From Nocardia higoensis NBRC 100133 (lineage in GTDB: Bacteria > Actinomycetota > Actinomycetes > Mycobacteriales > Mycobacteriaceae): DNA of 64,000 nucleotides. The position numbers were made by a program, and so were the translations under genes. Each line of letters starts with the position of its first letter. The stretch's first letter is position 1. The notes beneath the pieces were generated by a model, which saw only the letters and a program-made list of their open reading frames with translations, was not told where the DNA came from and ran no database searches. The stretch lies in the NCBI RefSeq assembly GCF_000308595.1, contig NZ_BAGA01000116.1, positions 20,371-84,370 on the forward strand, read 5' to 3'. This document shows positions 8,416 through 17,592 of the stretch, in pieces.

Positions 8416-10289
8416 GACGGTTCACCTCCACGTTCGCTGAGCGCGTGGCTGCCGTCGGAGGAATCGGACGAGCGTACCCCCACGCCGTTCTCGCTCTCGG
8501 CCGAGGAAGGCTGTCCGGTTCCGGCGCCGTCGGCGGCGTCGCCGGTTTCCTCGGTGTCGACCGGCGCGGCCGCGCGTGGCGCGGGCCGGTACATCGGCAC
8601 GGTCGGAATGTCCACCGGGTCGCCCTCGATGGGCACCGGCTCCGAGGGGCGCGGCGGTGTCCTGCGCACCGCGGCCTCCAGCGGCAAGGGGCTGGTTCCC
8701 ATTTTGCGTCCGCGCGTCATCGGCAGCGTCAGCCGGAAGCTGGCGCCCACGCCGATCTCGCCCCAGGCCTCGAGCCGGCCCGCGTGCAGATTGGCGTCCT
8801 CGACACTGATGGACAGGCCGAGTCCGGTGCCGCCCGAGCGGCGCATCCGGGACGGGTCCGAGCGCCAGAACCGGTTGAAGACCAGCTTGTCCTCGCCGGG
8901 ACGCAGGCCGACGCCCTGGTCGCGGACCACGAACGCCACCGCGTTGGCGTCGGCGTCGCCGCGCATCCGCAGCAGCACGGGCTTGCCCTCGCTGTGGTCG
9001 ATGGCGTTGGCGAGCAGATTGCGCAGCACCCGCTCCACCCGTCGTGGATCGACCTCGGCGACGACCGGGTCCTCCGGCAGGTCGGTGACCACCTCCACGC
9101 CGGATTCCTTGGCCAGATGGCGCACGGTGGAGATCGCGGCCCGCGCGCACATCCGCACATCCAGCGATTCCACCTGCAACTCGGCCACGCCCGCGTCATG
9201 ACGGCTGATCTCGAGCAGGTCGTTGAGCAGGCCCTCGAACCGGTCCAGTTCGGTGACCAGCAGTTCGGCGCTGCGGGCCAGCGCCGGATCCAGCTGGTCG
9301 CTGGAGCCGTGGATGAGGTCGGCGGCCATCCGCACGGTGGTCAGCGGGGTACGCAGCTCATGGCTGACATCGGAGGTGAACCGGCGCTGCAGATTGCCGA
9401 ATTCCTCCAGCTGGGTGATCTGGTTCGACAGGCTCTCGGCCATCTCGTTGAACGCCTGCGCCAGCCGCGCCATGTCGTCCTCGCCGCGCACCAGCATGCG
9501 TTCCTTGAGACGCCCGTCGGCGAAGCGGCTGGCGATACGCGCGGCCGACCGGATCGGCAGCACCACCTGTCTGGTGACCAGCGCGGTGATGGCGGCGAGC
9601 AGCACCAGCAACACCAGGCCGCCGATCATCATCGTGCCGCGCATGAGGGCGAGACTGCTCTCCTCGTTGGCCAGCGGGAAGATCAGATAGACCTCCAGCG
9701 TGGGCACCTCCGCGCTGGGGCTGCCGATGATCAGCGCGCGCCCGTGATAGCCGTCGGGGTCGGCGACCGTGGCGAACTGATAGCTGATCTGGTTGCGCTG
9801 CACGAAGCGACGTAATTCGGCGGGCACCTCGGACACCGGCCCGGCCTCGGCCTGCTGCTGCGCCGAGCTACCGACGACGATGAGCGCGGTGTCGAAGCTG
9901 CCCGCCGCGCCACTGGAACGGCCCGAACCGCCGCGATTGGACACCTCGCTGCGCGCGTCGGTCAATGCCTTGCGGAGGGTGTCGATGTCGTAGACGCCCG
10001 ACACCTTGTCCTCGACCGCCACGCGGACCCGGTTGATCTCCTCTTCCGCCGCATTGACCTTCGCATCGAGCAGGCGGTCGGTGATCTGACTGGTCAGCAC
10101 GACACCGAGAATGGTGATCACGATCAGCGACAGCGTCAACGTCGAGACGATGACGCGCAACTGCAACGAACGACGCCACAGATGCCCGAGGGCGGTACCC
10201 AAATCGGTGAACCAGGCGCCGACCGGGGCCAGCGACCGTTCCAGTCGTGGAATCACCCCGCGCGAGGCGGGACGCTTCCCATCGGTCAC
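8412..10289 (-). CDS. mtrB: Sensor histidine kinase MtrB
   Basis: About 625 residues from a GTG at 10289 that overlaps the mtrA stop (GTGA). Two membrane segments (STLTLSLIVITILGVVL near residue 45 and GGLVLLVLLAAITALV near 225) flank an extracytoplasmic sensor region. A HAMP domain follows, then the phospho-acceptor helix with SDVSHELRTPLTT near residue 310, and ATPase boxes NLLANAIDH, DQGVGL and GGTGLGLSI. The last 110 residues are low-complexity (Pro, Ala, Ser, acidic) and probably disordered. MtrB phosphorylates MtrA to couple cell division, chromosome replication and envelope synthesis. The protein is somewhat longer than the M. tuberculosis form (recalled about 567) because of this tail. 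Confidence 0.93.
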   Translation of the reverse strand: MTDGKRPASRGVIPRLERSLAPVGAWFTDLGTALGHLWRRSLQLRVIVSTLTLSLIVITILGVVLTSQITDRLLDAKVNAAEEEINRVRVAVEDKVSGVYDIDTLRKALTDARSEVSNRGGSGRSSGAAGSFDTALIVVGSSAQQQAEAGPVSEVPAELRRFVQRNQISYQFATVADPDGYHGRALIIGSPSAEVPTLEVYLIFPLANEESSLALMRGTMMIGGLVLLVLLAAITALVTRQVVLPIRSAARIASRFADGRLKERMLVRGEDDMARLAQAFNEMAESLSNQITQLEEFGNLQRRFTSDVSHELRTPLTTVRMAADLIHGSSDQLDPALARSAELLVTELDRFEGLLNDLLEISRHDAGVAELQVESLDVRMCARAAISTVRHLAKESGVEVVTDLPEDPVVAEVDPRRVERVLRNLLANAIDHSEGKPVLLRMRGDADANAVAFVVRDQGVGLRPGEDKLVFNRFWRSDPSRMRRSGGTGLGLSISVEDANLHAGRLEAWGEIGVGASFRLTLPMTRGRKMGTSPLPLEAAVRRTPPRPSEPVPIEGDPVDIPTVPMYRPAPRAAAPVDTEETGDAADGAGTGQPSSAESENGVGVRSSDSSDGSHALSERGGEPS

Positions 10290-10963
10290 GGCGGTCCGGC
10301 CTTGTAGCCGACGCCGCGGACGGTCAGCACGATCTCCGGGTTCTCCGGATCCTTCTCCACCTTCGCGCGCAGCCGCTGCACGTGCACGTTGACCAGCCGG
10401 GTGTCGGCGGCATGGCGGTAGCCCCACACCTGCTCGAGCAGCACCTCACGGGTGAACACCTGGCGCGGCTTGCGCGCCAGCGCCACCAGCAGGTCGAACT
10501 CCAGCGGCGTCAGCGAGATCTGCTGGCCGGCGCGCGAGACCTTGTGCGCGGGCACGTCGATGAGGACGTCGGCGATCTGGAGCTGCTCGGCGGGCTCGTC
10601 CTCGGTGCGGCGCAGCCGGGCCCGCACGCGCGCGACGAGTTCCTTGGGCTTGAACGGCTTGACGATGTAGTCGTCGGCACCCGATTCCAGGCCGAGCACC
10701 ACGTCGACGGTGTCGGTCTTGGCGGTGAGCATGACGATCGGGACACCGGAGTCGGCCCGCAGCACCCGGCAGACGTCGATGCCGTTCATACCGGGCAGCA
10801 TCAGGTCGAGCAGGACCAGATCGGGGCGGATCTCGCGCACCGCGGCCAGCGCCTGTGTGCCGTCACCGACCACGTGCGGGTCGAAACCCTCCCCGCGTAG
10901 GACGATCGTCAGCATCTCCGCGAGCGCCATATCGTCGTCGACGACCAGAATCTTCGGCTTCAT
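10286..10963 (-). CDS. mtrA: Response regulator MtrA (OmpR family)
   Basis: A 225-residue OmpR/PhoB-type regulator. The receiver domain has the acidic pair DDD at residues 8-10, the phospho-acceptor aspartate in LVLLDLMLPG near residue 53, the conserved T in MLTAK and K in VKPFKPKELVARV. A winged-helix DNA-binding domain (LTPLEFDLLVALARKPRQVFTREVLLEQVWGY ... RLVNVHVQRLRAKVE) fills the C-terminal half. It is the first gene of mtrA-mtrB-lpqB, an essential actinobacterial two-component system. The 136 bp between tmk and mtrA are the natural place for its promoter; a short inverted repeat there (11016-11022/11038-11044) is too loose to call. Confidence 0.96.
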   Translation of the reverse strand: MKPKILVVDDDMALAEMLTIVLRGEGFDPHVVGDGTQALAAVREIRPDLVLLDLMLPGMNGIDVCRVLRADSGVPIVMLTAKTDTVDVVLGLESGADDYIVKPFKPKELVARVRARLRRTEDEPAEQLQIADVLIDVPAHKVSRAGQQISLTPLEFDLLVALARKPRQVFTREVLLEQVWGYRHAADTRLVNVHVQRLRAKVEKDPENPEIVLTVRGVGYKAGPP

Positions 10964-11099
10964 GGTTATATGTTGTCATCTCCCAGGCGAGGATCGGGCC
11001 GCCACGCCAAATAATGGCGAGCAGCCGAATAAACGTAGCTCGCCGAATTGACCGACTCGGTCGAATCGGGACAAGGCGAACCGGAAAACCGATAGAACA

Positions 11100-11755
11100 T
11101 TATCGAGCGATCATGTCGGCCAGCCGTGCGGCCAGTGCCACCGGATCATCGCCGGGCCGGTATGTCCACCACGGTCCGTGCCAGTTCCGCTCGGCGAGCT
11201 CACGGTACACCGCCAGCGTGCGCTTCTGCAGCCCACCGTCGCGTTCGTAGGCGTCCAGCGGCCTGCTCTCGTCGAGTTCGGTGCGCCTGCGGGCGCGTTC
11301 GGCGGCGAGCTCGGTGTCCACGTCGAGCAGCAATTGCACGTCGGGCACGGGCAGGCCGAACCGGCCGAACTCCAGATCCGCTGTCCAGCCGACGATTTCG
11401 CCGTCGGCGGACTGGTGCAGCCGCGCCGCGTTGTAGGCGGCGTTGGAGGCCACGTAGCGATCGAGGATCACGATGTCGTTGGCGGCCAGCAGCTTCGACA
11501 GCTCGTCGCGCGCGTCGGCACGGTCCAGGGCGAACATCAGTGCCATCGCGTACACCGAGGACGCGAGGTCACCGTGCGCGCCGTGCAGCGCCTCGGAGGC
11601 CAGATCCGCGTGCACCGAACGCCCGTAGCGCGGAAAGGCGAGCGTGGCCGCCCGCACTCCCCGCGCCCCGAGCGCGGCCACGACGGCGTCGGTCAGCGTG
11701 CGCTTTCCGGCGCCGTCGAGGCCCTCCAGTGCGATCAGCACCTGATGATCGGACA

Positions 11756-11756
<1 letters not shown>
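11100..11756 (-). CDS. tmk: Thymidylate kinase
   Basis: A 218-residue dTMP kinase making dTDP for DNA synthesis. The P-loop is ALEGLDGAGKRTL at residues 8-20, with Arg in place of the usual Ser before the Thr, as I recall for mycobacterial Tmk. The DRY-type motif appears as LDRYVASNAAYNAAR near residue 95, and the lid region is Arg-rich (ERARRRTELDESR). Its ATG shares a base with the ahcY stop (TGATG), so it is translationally coupled to ahcY, the same order as in M. tuberculosis. Confidence 0.92.
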
Positions 11757-13240
<1,484 letters not shown>

Positions 13241-13336
13241 CTGCCTCTCCTGGTTCGGCTGTACCGGTGCAAGGCTAGCGCCGTCGGCGGGGCGGAGTTG
13301 CCCCACCTACACACTCGGCTCCCGATACCGGGCCGC

Positions 13337-14494
13337 TCAGGCGAGCGCGCCGTGCTCGGTCAGAATCCTGGCGCGTTTGCGGGGCGCGATATTGGCGAGG
13401 GTGATATCGCCACCGTAGTGCGCCAGCAATCGGCGATCCATCACCGCCCGCCACAGCGGCGGAATGGCGGCGAACAGGATCATGGTCGCGTAACCGCCCG
13501 GCAACTGCGGCGAGACTTCCGAGCTGCGCAGGGTCTGGTAGCGCCTGCCGGGGTTTGCGTGATGGTCGCTGTGGCGCTGCAGATGGAACAGGAAGATGTT
13601 GGTCACGAGCCGGTCGCTGTTCCAGCTGTCGCGCGGCGAGCAGCGCGCCCAGCGGCCGTTCGGACGTCGCTCCCGCAGCAGTCCGTAGTGCTCGACGTAG
13701 TTCACCGTCTCCAGCAGACCGACGCCGATCATCGCCTGCAGCACCAGCCACGGCAGGATGTGCCAGCCGAAGACCAGCATCAGCCCGCCGAACAACACGA
13801 TCGTCATGGACCAGGCCTGCAGGATGTGGTTGCGCGGGCTCCACCAACCCTGTCCCGCACGGGCCAGGCGCTCCTTCTCCAGCGCGATCCCCGAGCGGAA
13901 GCCGCCGACCACGGTGCGGGGCAGGAACTCCCACAGCGACTCGCCCATCCGGGCGCTGGCCGGGTCCTCGGGGGTGGCCACCCGCACGTGGTGACCGCGG
14001 TTGTGCTCGACGAAGAAGTGGCCGTACCCGGACTGGGCGAGCGCGATCTTGGCCAGCCAGCGCTCCAGCTTCTCGACCCGGTGGCCGAGTTCGTGAGCGG
14101 CGTTGATGCCGATGCCGCTGACCAGGCCGAGCGTGGTGGCCAGGCCCGCCTTGTCCAGCAGACTCAGATCGTCGCCCGCCCACATGGCCGACGCGATCAG
14201 CAAGCCGATCATCTGGACGGGCAGGAACAGGTAGGTGCACCAGCGGTAGTACCGATCGTTGGACAACTGCTCGTAGTCCTCGTCGCGGGGATTGGTGCCG
14301 TCCTCACCCACGATCCAGTCGAGGAGCGGGATGATCACCAGCACGATGATCGGCCCGATCCACCAGAAGACCTCCATGCCGGTCCGCAGCACGAGCTGGG
14401 AGGGCAGCAACGCCGACGCAGGGGCGATCAGCCCGAGCACCCACAAGTGGCGTTTGGGGTCCCTCGCAATCGCTGATTTGCCATCCGTTTGCAC
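13337..14494 (-). CDS. alkB: Alkane 1-monooxygenase AlkB, second copy
   Basis: A 385-residue integral-membrane di-iron hydroxylase that oxidises n-alkanes to 1-alkanols. The AlkB histidine motifs are all present: HELGH near residue 134, EHNRGHH near 164, the AlkB signature NYVEHYGL near 268 and LQRHSDHH near 307. Hydrophobic stretches cover the N-terminal 120 residues and the region around 230-260. The start is GTG at 14494. It is a divergent paralog of the alkB at 15658 and has no rubredoxin genes of its own; it may use those of the upstream operon. It is 192 bp from the TetR gene, with an inverted repeat between. Confidence 0.9.
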   Translation of the reverse strand: MQTDGKSAIARDPKRHLWVLGLIAPASALLPSQLVLRTGMEVFWWIGPIIVLVIIPLLDWIVGEDGTNPRDEDYEQLSNDRYYRWCTYLFLPVQMIGLLIASAMWAGDDLSLLDKAGLATTLGLVSGIGINAAHELGHRVEKLERWLAKIALAQSGYGHFFVEHNRGHHVRVATPEDPASARMGESLWEFLPRTVVGGFRSGIALEKERLARAGQGWWSPRNHILQAWSMTIVLFGGLMLVFGWHILPWLVLQAMIGVGLLETVNYVEHYGLLRERRPNGRWARCSPRDSWNSDRLVTNIFLFHLQRHSDHHANPGRRYQTLRSSEVSPQLPGGYATMILFAAIPPLWRAVMDRRLLAHYGGDITLANIAPRKRARILTEHGALA

Positions 14495-14601
14495 TTTGCC
14501 CCGCCTAATGGACTGCCTGACTCTTCAGGGAAATACATACAGGGTCGCCTGCCGTTACAGGGCCTCTACCCTCGCAAAGGTGGGCGCCAGCACAATCCGA
14601 T

Positions 14602-14620
14602 CGGTCGGTCCAACCGACCG
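14602..14620. promoter_or_regulatory. Perfect inverted repeat between tetR and second alkB
   Basis: CGGTCGGT at 14602-14609 and ACCGACCG at 14613-14620 are separated by three bases. The repeat lies 108 bp upstream of the second alkB and 67 bp after the TetR stop. It could be an operator for the second alkB or a weak terminator for the alkB-rubA-rubA-tetR operon. It does not resemble the AT-rich palindrome upstream of the first alkB, so a different protein would bind. Confidence 0.4.
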
Positions 14621-14686
14621 CCACAGCTCGAAGTTGAAACGTACAGCACACTTCCCGCAAAGCCAAATGCCCTGCCCGGATTATCC

Positions 14687-15307
14687 TTATTCCGTCTCGC
14701 GAGCGGCCAGGATGCCGGCGATATAGGGGCTCAGCAAATCGGCCAGCTCGGCGGGTCCGTTGCGGCCGGGGCCGGGCGGATTCGGGATATAGCTCAGCGC
14801 GATCCGCACCAGCGCGTGGGCGAGCACATCGGCTTCGGCGGGGGTGGCCGCGACCCAGCTGTCCACGAACACCGCCGTCAGCCGGGCGGTCGCGTGCTCC
14901 ACGAGCGGGGCCGCGTCCAAGGTGATCAGCCGCAGCAGGTCCGGCTTCACCTCTCCGGCCAGCAGCGAGCACACCAGCGGATCGGTCGCCGCGTCCAGGA
15001 AGAAACCGGACAGTCCCTCGCGAATGGCGGCGCCCGGGTCGCCGACGTTCGCGGCGACCGCCGCGCCCACGTGATCGACCAGGTCGTCGGCCAGGCGCAG
15101 GGCGTAACTCTGCGCCAAGCCGGCCCGTGAGCCGAACTCGTTGTAGAGGGTCTGCCTGCTCACCCCGGCCCGGCCCGCCACATCCCCGACGGTGATCTTG
15201 GACCAGTCCCGCTCGATCAGCAGGGCGCGCATCGCGTCCAGGATCGAAGCGCGCAGCAGTTCCCTGGTCGCCTCCTGGAAGGGCGAGGACGGTCCGCGGC
15301 TCCCCAC
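14687..15307 (-). CDS. TetR family regulator of the alkane operon
   Basis: About 206 residues from a GTG at 15307, one base after the second rubredoxin stop, so it is probably translated by coupling. The N-terminal helix-turn-helix reads ITVGDVAGRAGVSRQTLYNEF, a standard TetR DNA-binding domain; the rest is an all-helical ligand domain. Its position as last gene of alkB-rubA-rubA-tetR matches AlkU/Rv3249c-type regulators (recalled), which repress alkane genes until a long-chain inducer binds. The palindrome at 16971-16996 is the best candidate target. The longer frame up to 15412 runs through the rubredoxin gene and was rejected. Confidence 0.85.
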   Translation of the reverse strand: MGSRGPSSPFQEATRELLRASILDAMRALLIERDWSKITVGDVAGRAGVSRQTLYNEFGSRAGLAQSYALRLADDLVDHVGAAVAANVGDPGAAIREGLSGFFLDAATDPLVCSLLAGEVKPDLLRLITLDAAPLVEHATARLTAVFVDSWVAATPAEADVLAHALVRIALSYIPNPPGPGRNGPAELADLLSPYIAGILAARETE

Positions 15308-15308
15308 C

Positions 15309-15491
15309 TCAGGACCGCTCGATCTCGACCATGAAGAAGTCGGCCTTGGCGGCGCCGCAGTCCGGGCAGGTCCAATCCTCGGGAATGTCGTCCCACCGAG
15401 TGCCCGGCGCAATGCCGTCCTCGGGCCAGCCCTTCGCTTCGTCGTATTCGAAGCCGCACTGCGCGCATTGATACAACTTGTATTCGGTCAC
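15309..15491 (-). CDS. Rubredoxin (downstream copy)
   Basis: A 60-residue rubredoxin carrying electrons to alkane hydroxylase. Four cysteines ligate one iron: CAQC near residue 9 and CPDC near residue 42. The core YDEAKGWPEDGIAPGTRWDDIPEDWTC is typical of the AlkG2 type able to donate to AlkB. Its ATG overlaps the preceding rubredoxin stop by four bases (ATGA). The protein ends in an acidic tail (FFMVEIERS). Confidence 0.93.
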   Translation of the reverse strand: MTEYKLYQCAQCGFEYDEAKGWPEDGIAPGTRWDDIPEDWTCPDCGAAKADFFMVEIERS

Positions 15492-15661
15492 AGCGTTACT
15501 CCCACCGGTTCGAAATCGATCTTCTCACGGACTCCGCAGTCCGGGCAGCACCAGTCGTCGGGCACGGCCGCCCACGGGGTTCCCGCCGGAAATCCCTCGT
15601 GTGGGGCGCCTTTCGATTCTTCGTAGACGTATTCGCATACGGGGCAACGATAAGCGCTCAT
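15488..15661 (-). CDS. Rubredoxin (upstream copy)
   Basis: A 57-residue rubredoxin with CPVC near residue 7 and CPDC near residue 39, plus the extra cysteine before the second pair (WCCPDC). The ATG at 15661 overlaps the alkB stop (ATGA); the 97-residue open frame further upstream is alkB in another frame and was discarded. The core (YEESKGAPHEGFPAGTPW) differs from the downstream copy, suggesting one is of the AlkG1 type, whose role in hydroxylation is less clear, and the other AlkG2. Confidence 0.92.
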   Translation of the reverse strand: MSAYRCPVCEYVYEESKGAPHEGFPAGTPWAAVPDDWCCPDCGVREKIDFEPVGVTL

Positions 15662-16893
15662 CGTGCGGCCGCCGCTCCGTATTCGGCCAGCACCCGGCTG
15701 CGAGTACGCGGATGGATATTCGCACGGGTGATGTCGCCGCCGTAGTGCGCGAGCACCCGCTTGTCCATCACCTTGCGCCACAGCGGCGGAACGTAGGCGA
15801 GCATGATCATGGTCGCGTAGCCGCTGGGCAGATTCGGTGCACCGTCCCAGCTGCGCAGCGTCTGGTACCGCCGGGTGGGGTAGGCGTGATGATCGCTGTG
15901 GCGCTGCAGATGGTACAGGAACACATTGGTGACCAGGTGGTCGCTGTTCCAGCTGTGCGTCGGCGCCGGCCGCTCGTAACGCCCGGACGCGGTGCGCTGC
16001 CGCGCCAGCCCGTAGTGCTCCAGGTAGTTGACCACCTCCAGCAGGCTGAACCCGAACACCGCCTGCAGGATCAGGTAGGGCAGCAGCCCGATGCCGAACA
16101 CCGCGAGCAGCGCCGCGTACAGCGCCACCGACATCGCCCAGGCCTGGAGCAACTCGTTACGCCAGGTCCACGGCCCGGTACCGATCCGCTCCAGCCGCGT
16201 CTTCTCCAGCCGCCAGGCCGAGACCAGACTCCCCGTCACCGTCCGCGGCAGGAATTCCCAGAACGACTCGCCCAGCCTCGAGCTGGCCGGGTCCTCCGGG
16301 GTGGCCACCCGCACGTGGTGGCCGCGGTTGTGCTCGATGTAGAAGTGACCGTAGAAGGTCTGGGCCAACGCGATACGCGAGAGCCAGCGCTCGAGGTCGA
16401 CCTTCTTGTGGCCGAGTTCGTGGGCGGTGTTGATGCCGATGCCACCGATCAGCCCCACGGTGATCGCCAGCCCGATCTTGTCCGCGACGTGCAGGCCGCC
16501 GTCGATGCCCAGCCAGCTCAGGTCGTCGGCGGTGATCAGGTAGCAGGCCATGACCAGCGCGGCGTATTGGAAGGGCAGGTAGAGATAGGTCAGGTAGCGG
16601 TAGTAGCGGTCGTTCTCGAGGTGGGCGATCACCTCGTCCGGCGGGTTCTCCCCATCGGGGCCGACGAATCGGTCGGCGAGCGGGATGACGATGTAGAGCA
16701 GGATCGGGCCGAGCCAGAAAGGCAGATGGGCCAAGCCGTGCCAACCGTTCTCGTTCAGAATCCAGATCGCGGGCAGGCCGATGGTGAACAGGCCTGTCGG
16801 TACGAACAGACCCCACAGCCAGTAGTAGCGCTTGCGGTCGCGCCAGCTCGACGCCTCCAAGGTCCGGCCGGCCGCATCGGCGTCAGTCGACAT
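15658..16893 (-). CDS. alkB: Alkane 1-monooxygenase AlkB (operon copy)
   Basis: About 411 residues. It hydroxylates the terminal carbon of medium or long alkanes using electrons from the rubredoxins encoded directly downstream. Motifs are HELGH, EHNRGHH, NYLEHYGL and LQRHSDHH in the usual order, with about six hydrophobic segments. The ATG at 16893 is preceded by GGAGGGAG; the in-frame GTG at 16926 lacks such a site. It heads the operon alkB-rubA-rubA-tetR, all joined by overlaps or a one-base gap. A strong palindrome lies 78 bp upstream. No rubredoxin reductase gene is nearby. Confidence 0.95.
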   Translation of the reverse strand: MSTDADAAGRTLEASSWRDRKRYYWLWGLFVPTGLFTIGLPAIWILNENGWHGLAHLPFWLGPILLYIVIPLADRFVGPDGENPPDEVIAHLENDRYYRYLTYLYLPFQYAALVMACYLITADDLSWLGIDGGLHVADKIGLAITVGLIGGIGINTAHELGHKKVDLERWLSRIALAQTFYGHFYIEHNRGHHVRVATPEDPASSRLGESFWEFLPRTVTGSLVSAWRLEKTRLERIGTGPWTWRNELLQAWAMSVALYAALLAVFGIGLLPYLILQAVFGFSLLEVVNYLEHYGLARQRTASGRYERPAPTHSWNSDHLVTNVFLYHLQRHSDHHAYPTRRYQTLRSWDGAPNLPSGYATMIMLAYVPPLWRKVMDKRVLAHYGGDITRANIHPRTRSRVLAEYGAAAAR

Positions 16894-16970
16894 CTTCGTC
16901 TCCCTCCATGCGCGCATCTGTGACACGCATTACATACAAGTTCGACAATACGATGTCGCCTGTCTGCGGT

Positions 16971-16996
16971 CTATACAAATTCGAAGATTTGTATAG
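16971..16996. promoter_or_regulatory. Operator palindrome upstream of alkB
   Basis: Perfect 10-bp arms CTATACAAAT (16971-16980) and ATTTGTATAG (16987-16996) flank six bases. This AT-rich dyad stands out in a high-GC region and lies between the nudix gene and alkB. Part of it recurs closer to alkB: ATACAAATTCGA (16973-16984) resembles ATACAAGTTCGA (16934-16945). This layout fits a TetR operator with a main and a secondary site; the TetR gene that ends the operon is the obvious candidate. Confidence 0.7.
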
Positions 16997-17073
16997 TCGT
17001 GATTCCGTCAGTCGACCGCGACCGGACCGCGACGTTGTTCCCGGAAGCCCTCCCCGACGATCCTTCGCATCAC

Positions 17074-17592
17074 CTACCGCAGCGGCACGTCGAAGCCCGG
17101 CGGCAGCGCGTCGACCGGCCACCACCGCAGGTCGGTCGACTCGGCGCTGCGCACCGGCACCGCGCCCGCCGGCGCGGTGATACGGAAGAGCAGGTCCAGA
17201 TGCCGGGTCGGCTGCCCGAGCGAGCAGGTGATCGGATGCGCGTGCGCACCGAAGAGCCCCGGCTCGAGACGCAAGCCCGCGATACCGGACTCCTCGGTGG
17301 CCTCCCGCAGCGCCGCGGCTGCCACCGTCTCGTCGGGCTCCTCGCAGTGCCCGCCGAGCTGGAGCCACCGGCCGACCCGGGGATGCAGCGTCAACAGCAC
17401 CTCGCGCTCGTCGGCGGAGAAGACCACCGCCGAGGCGGTGATGTGTCCCGGCACATGCTCACGCAGACACCCGCGCGGTGCCGAACCCAGGAACGCGAGC
17501 ATCGACTCGCGGATCGACTCCTCCGGCCCGGACCGGACGCGCCAGCTGTGCAGCAATTCGGTCGCCGAGGCGTGCAGGGATTCCGCGCTCAC
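17074..17592 (-). CDS. NUDIX hydrolase
   Basis: About 172 residues from a GTG at 17592 that overlaps the fbiB stop (GTGA). The Nudix box reads GGHCEEPDETVAAAALREAT followed by EESGI, with all conserved Gly, Glu and Arg residues present, near residues 78-103. Such enzymes hydrolyse nucleoside diphosphates linked to another group; the substrate is not evident. It is the third gene of fbiA-fbiB-nudix, so a link to F420 or flavin metabolism is possible, but only from position. Confidence 0.85.
   Translation of the reverse strand: MSAESLHASATELLHSWRVRSGPEESIRESMLAFLGSAPRGCLREHVPGHITASAVVFSADEREVLLTLHPRVGRWLQLGGHCEEPDETVAAAALREATEESGIAGLRLEPGLFGAHAHPITCSLGQPTRHLDLLFRITAPAGAVPVRSAESTDLRWWPVDALPPGFDVPLR

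Noticed and set aside
11016..11044. Inverted repeat GGCGAGC/GCTCGCC between tmk and mtrA
   Set aside because: Seven-base arms with a 15-nt loop and no T-run; too weak to call a terminator or operator.
13241..13336. SAH riboswitch in front of ahcY
   Set aside because: No conserved pseudoknot pattern is visible in the 96-bp gap.
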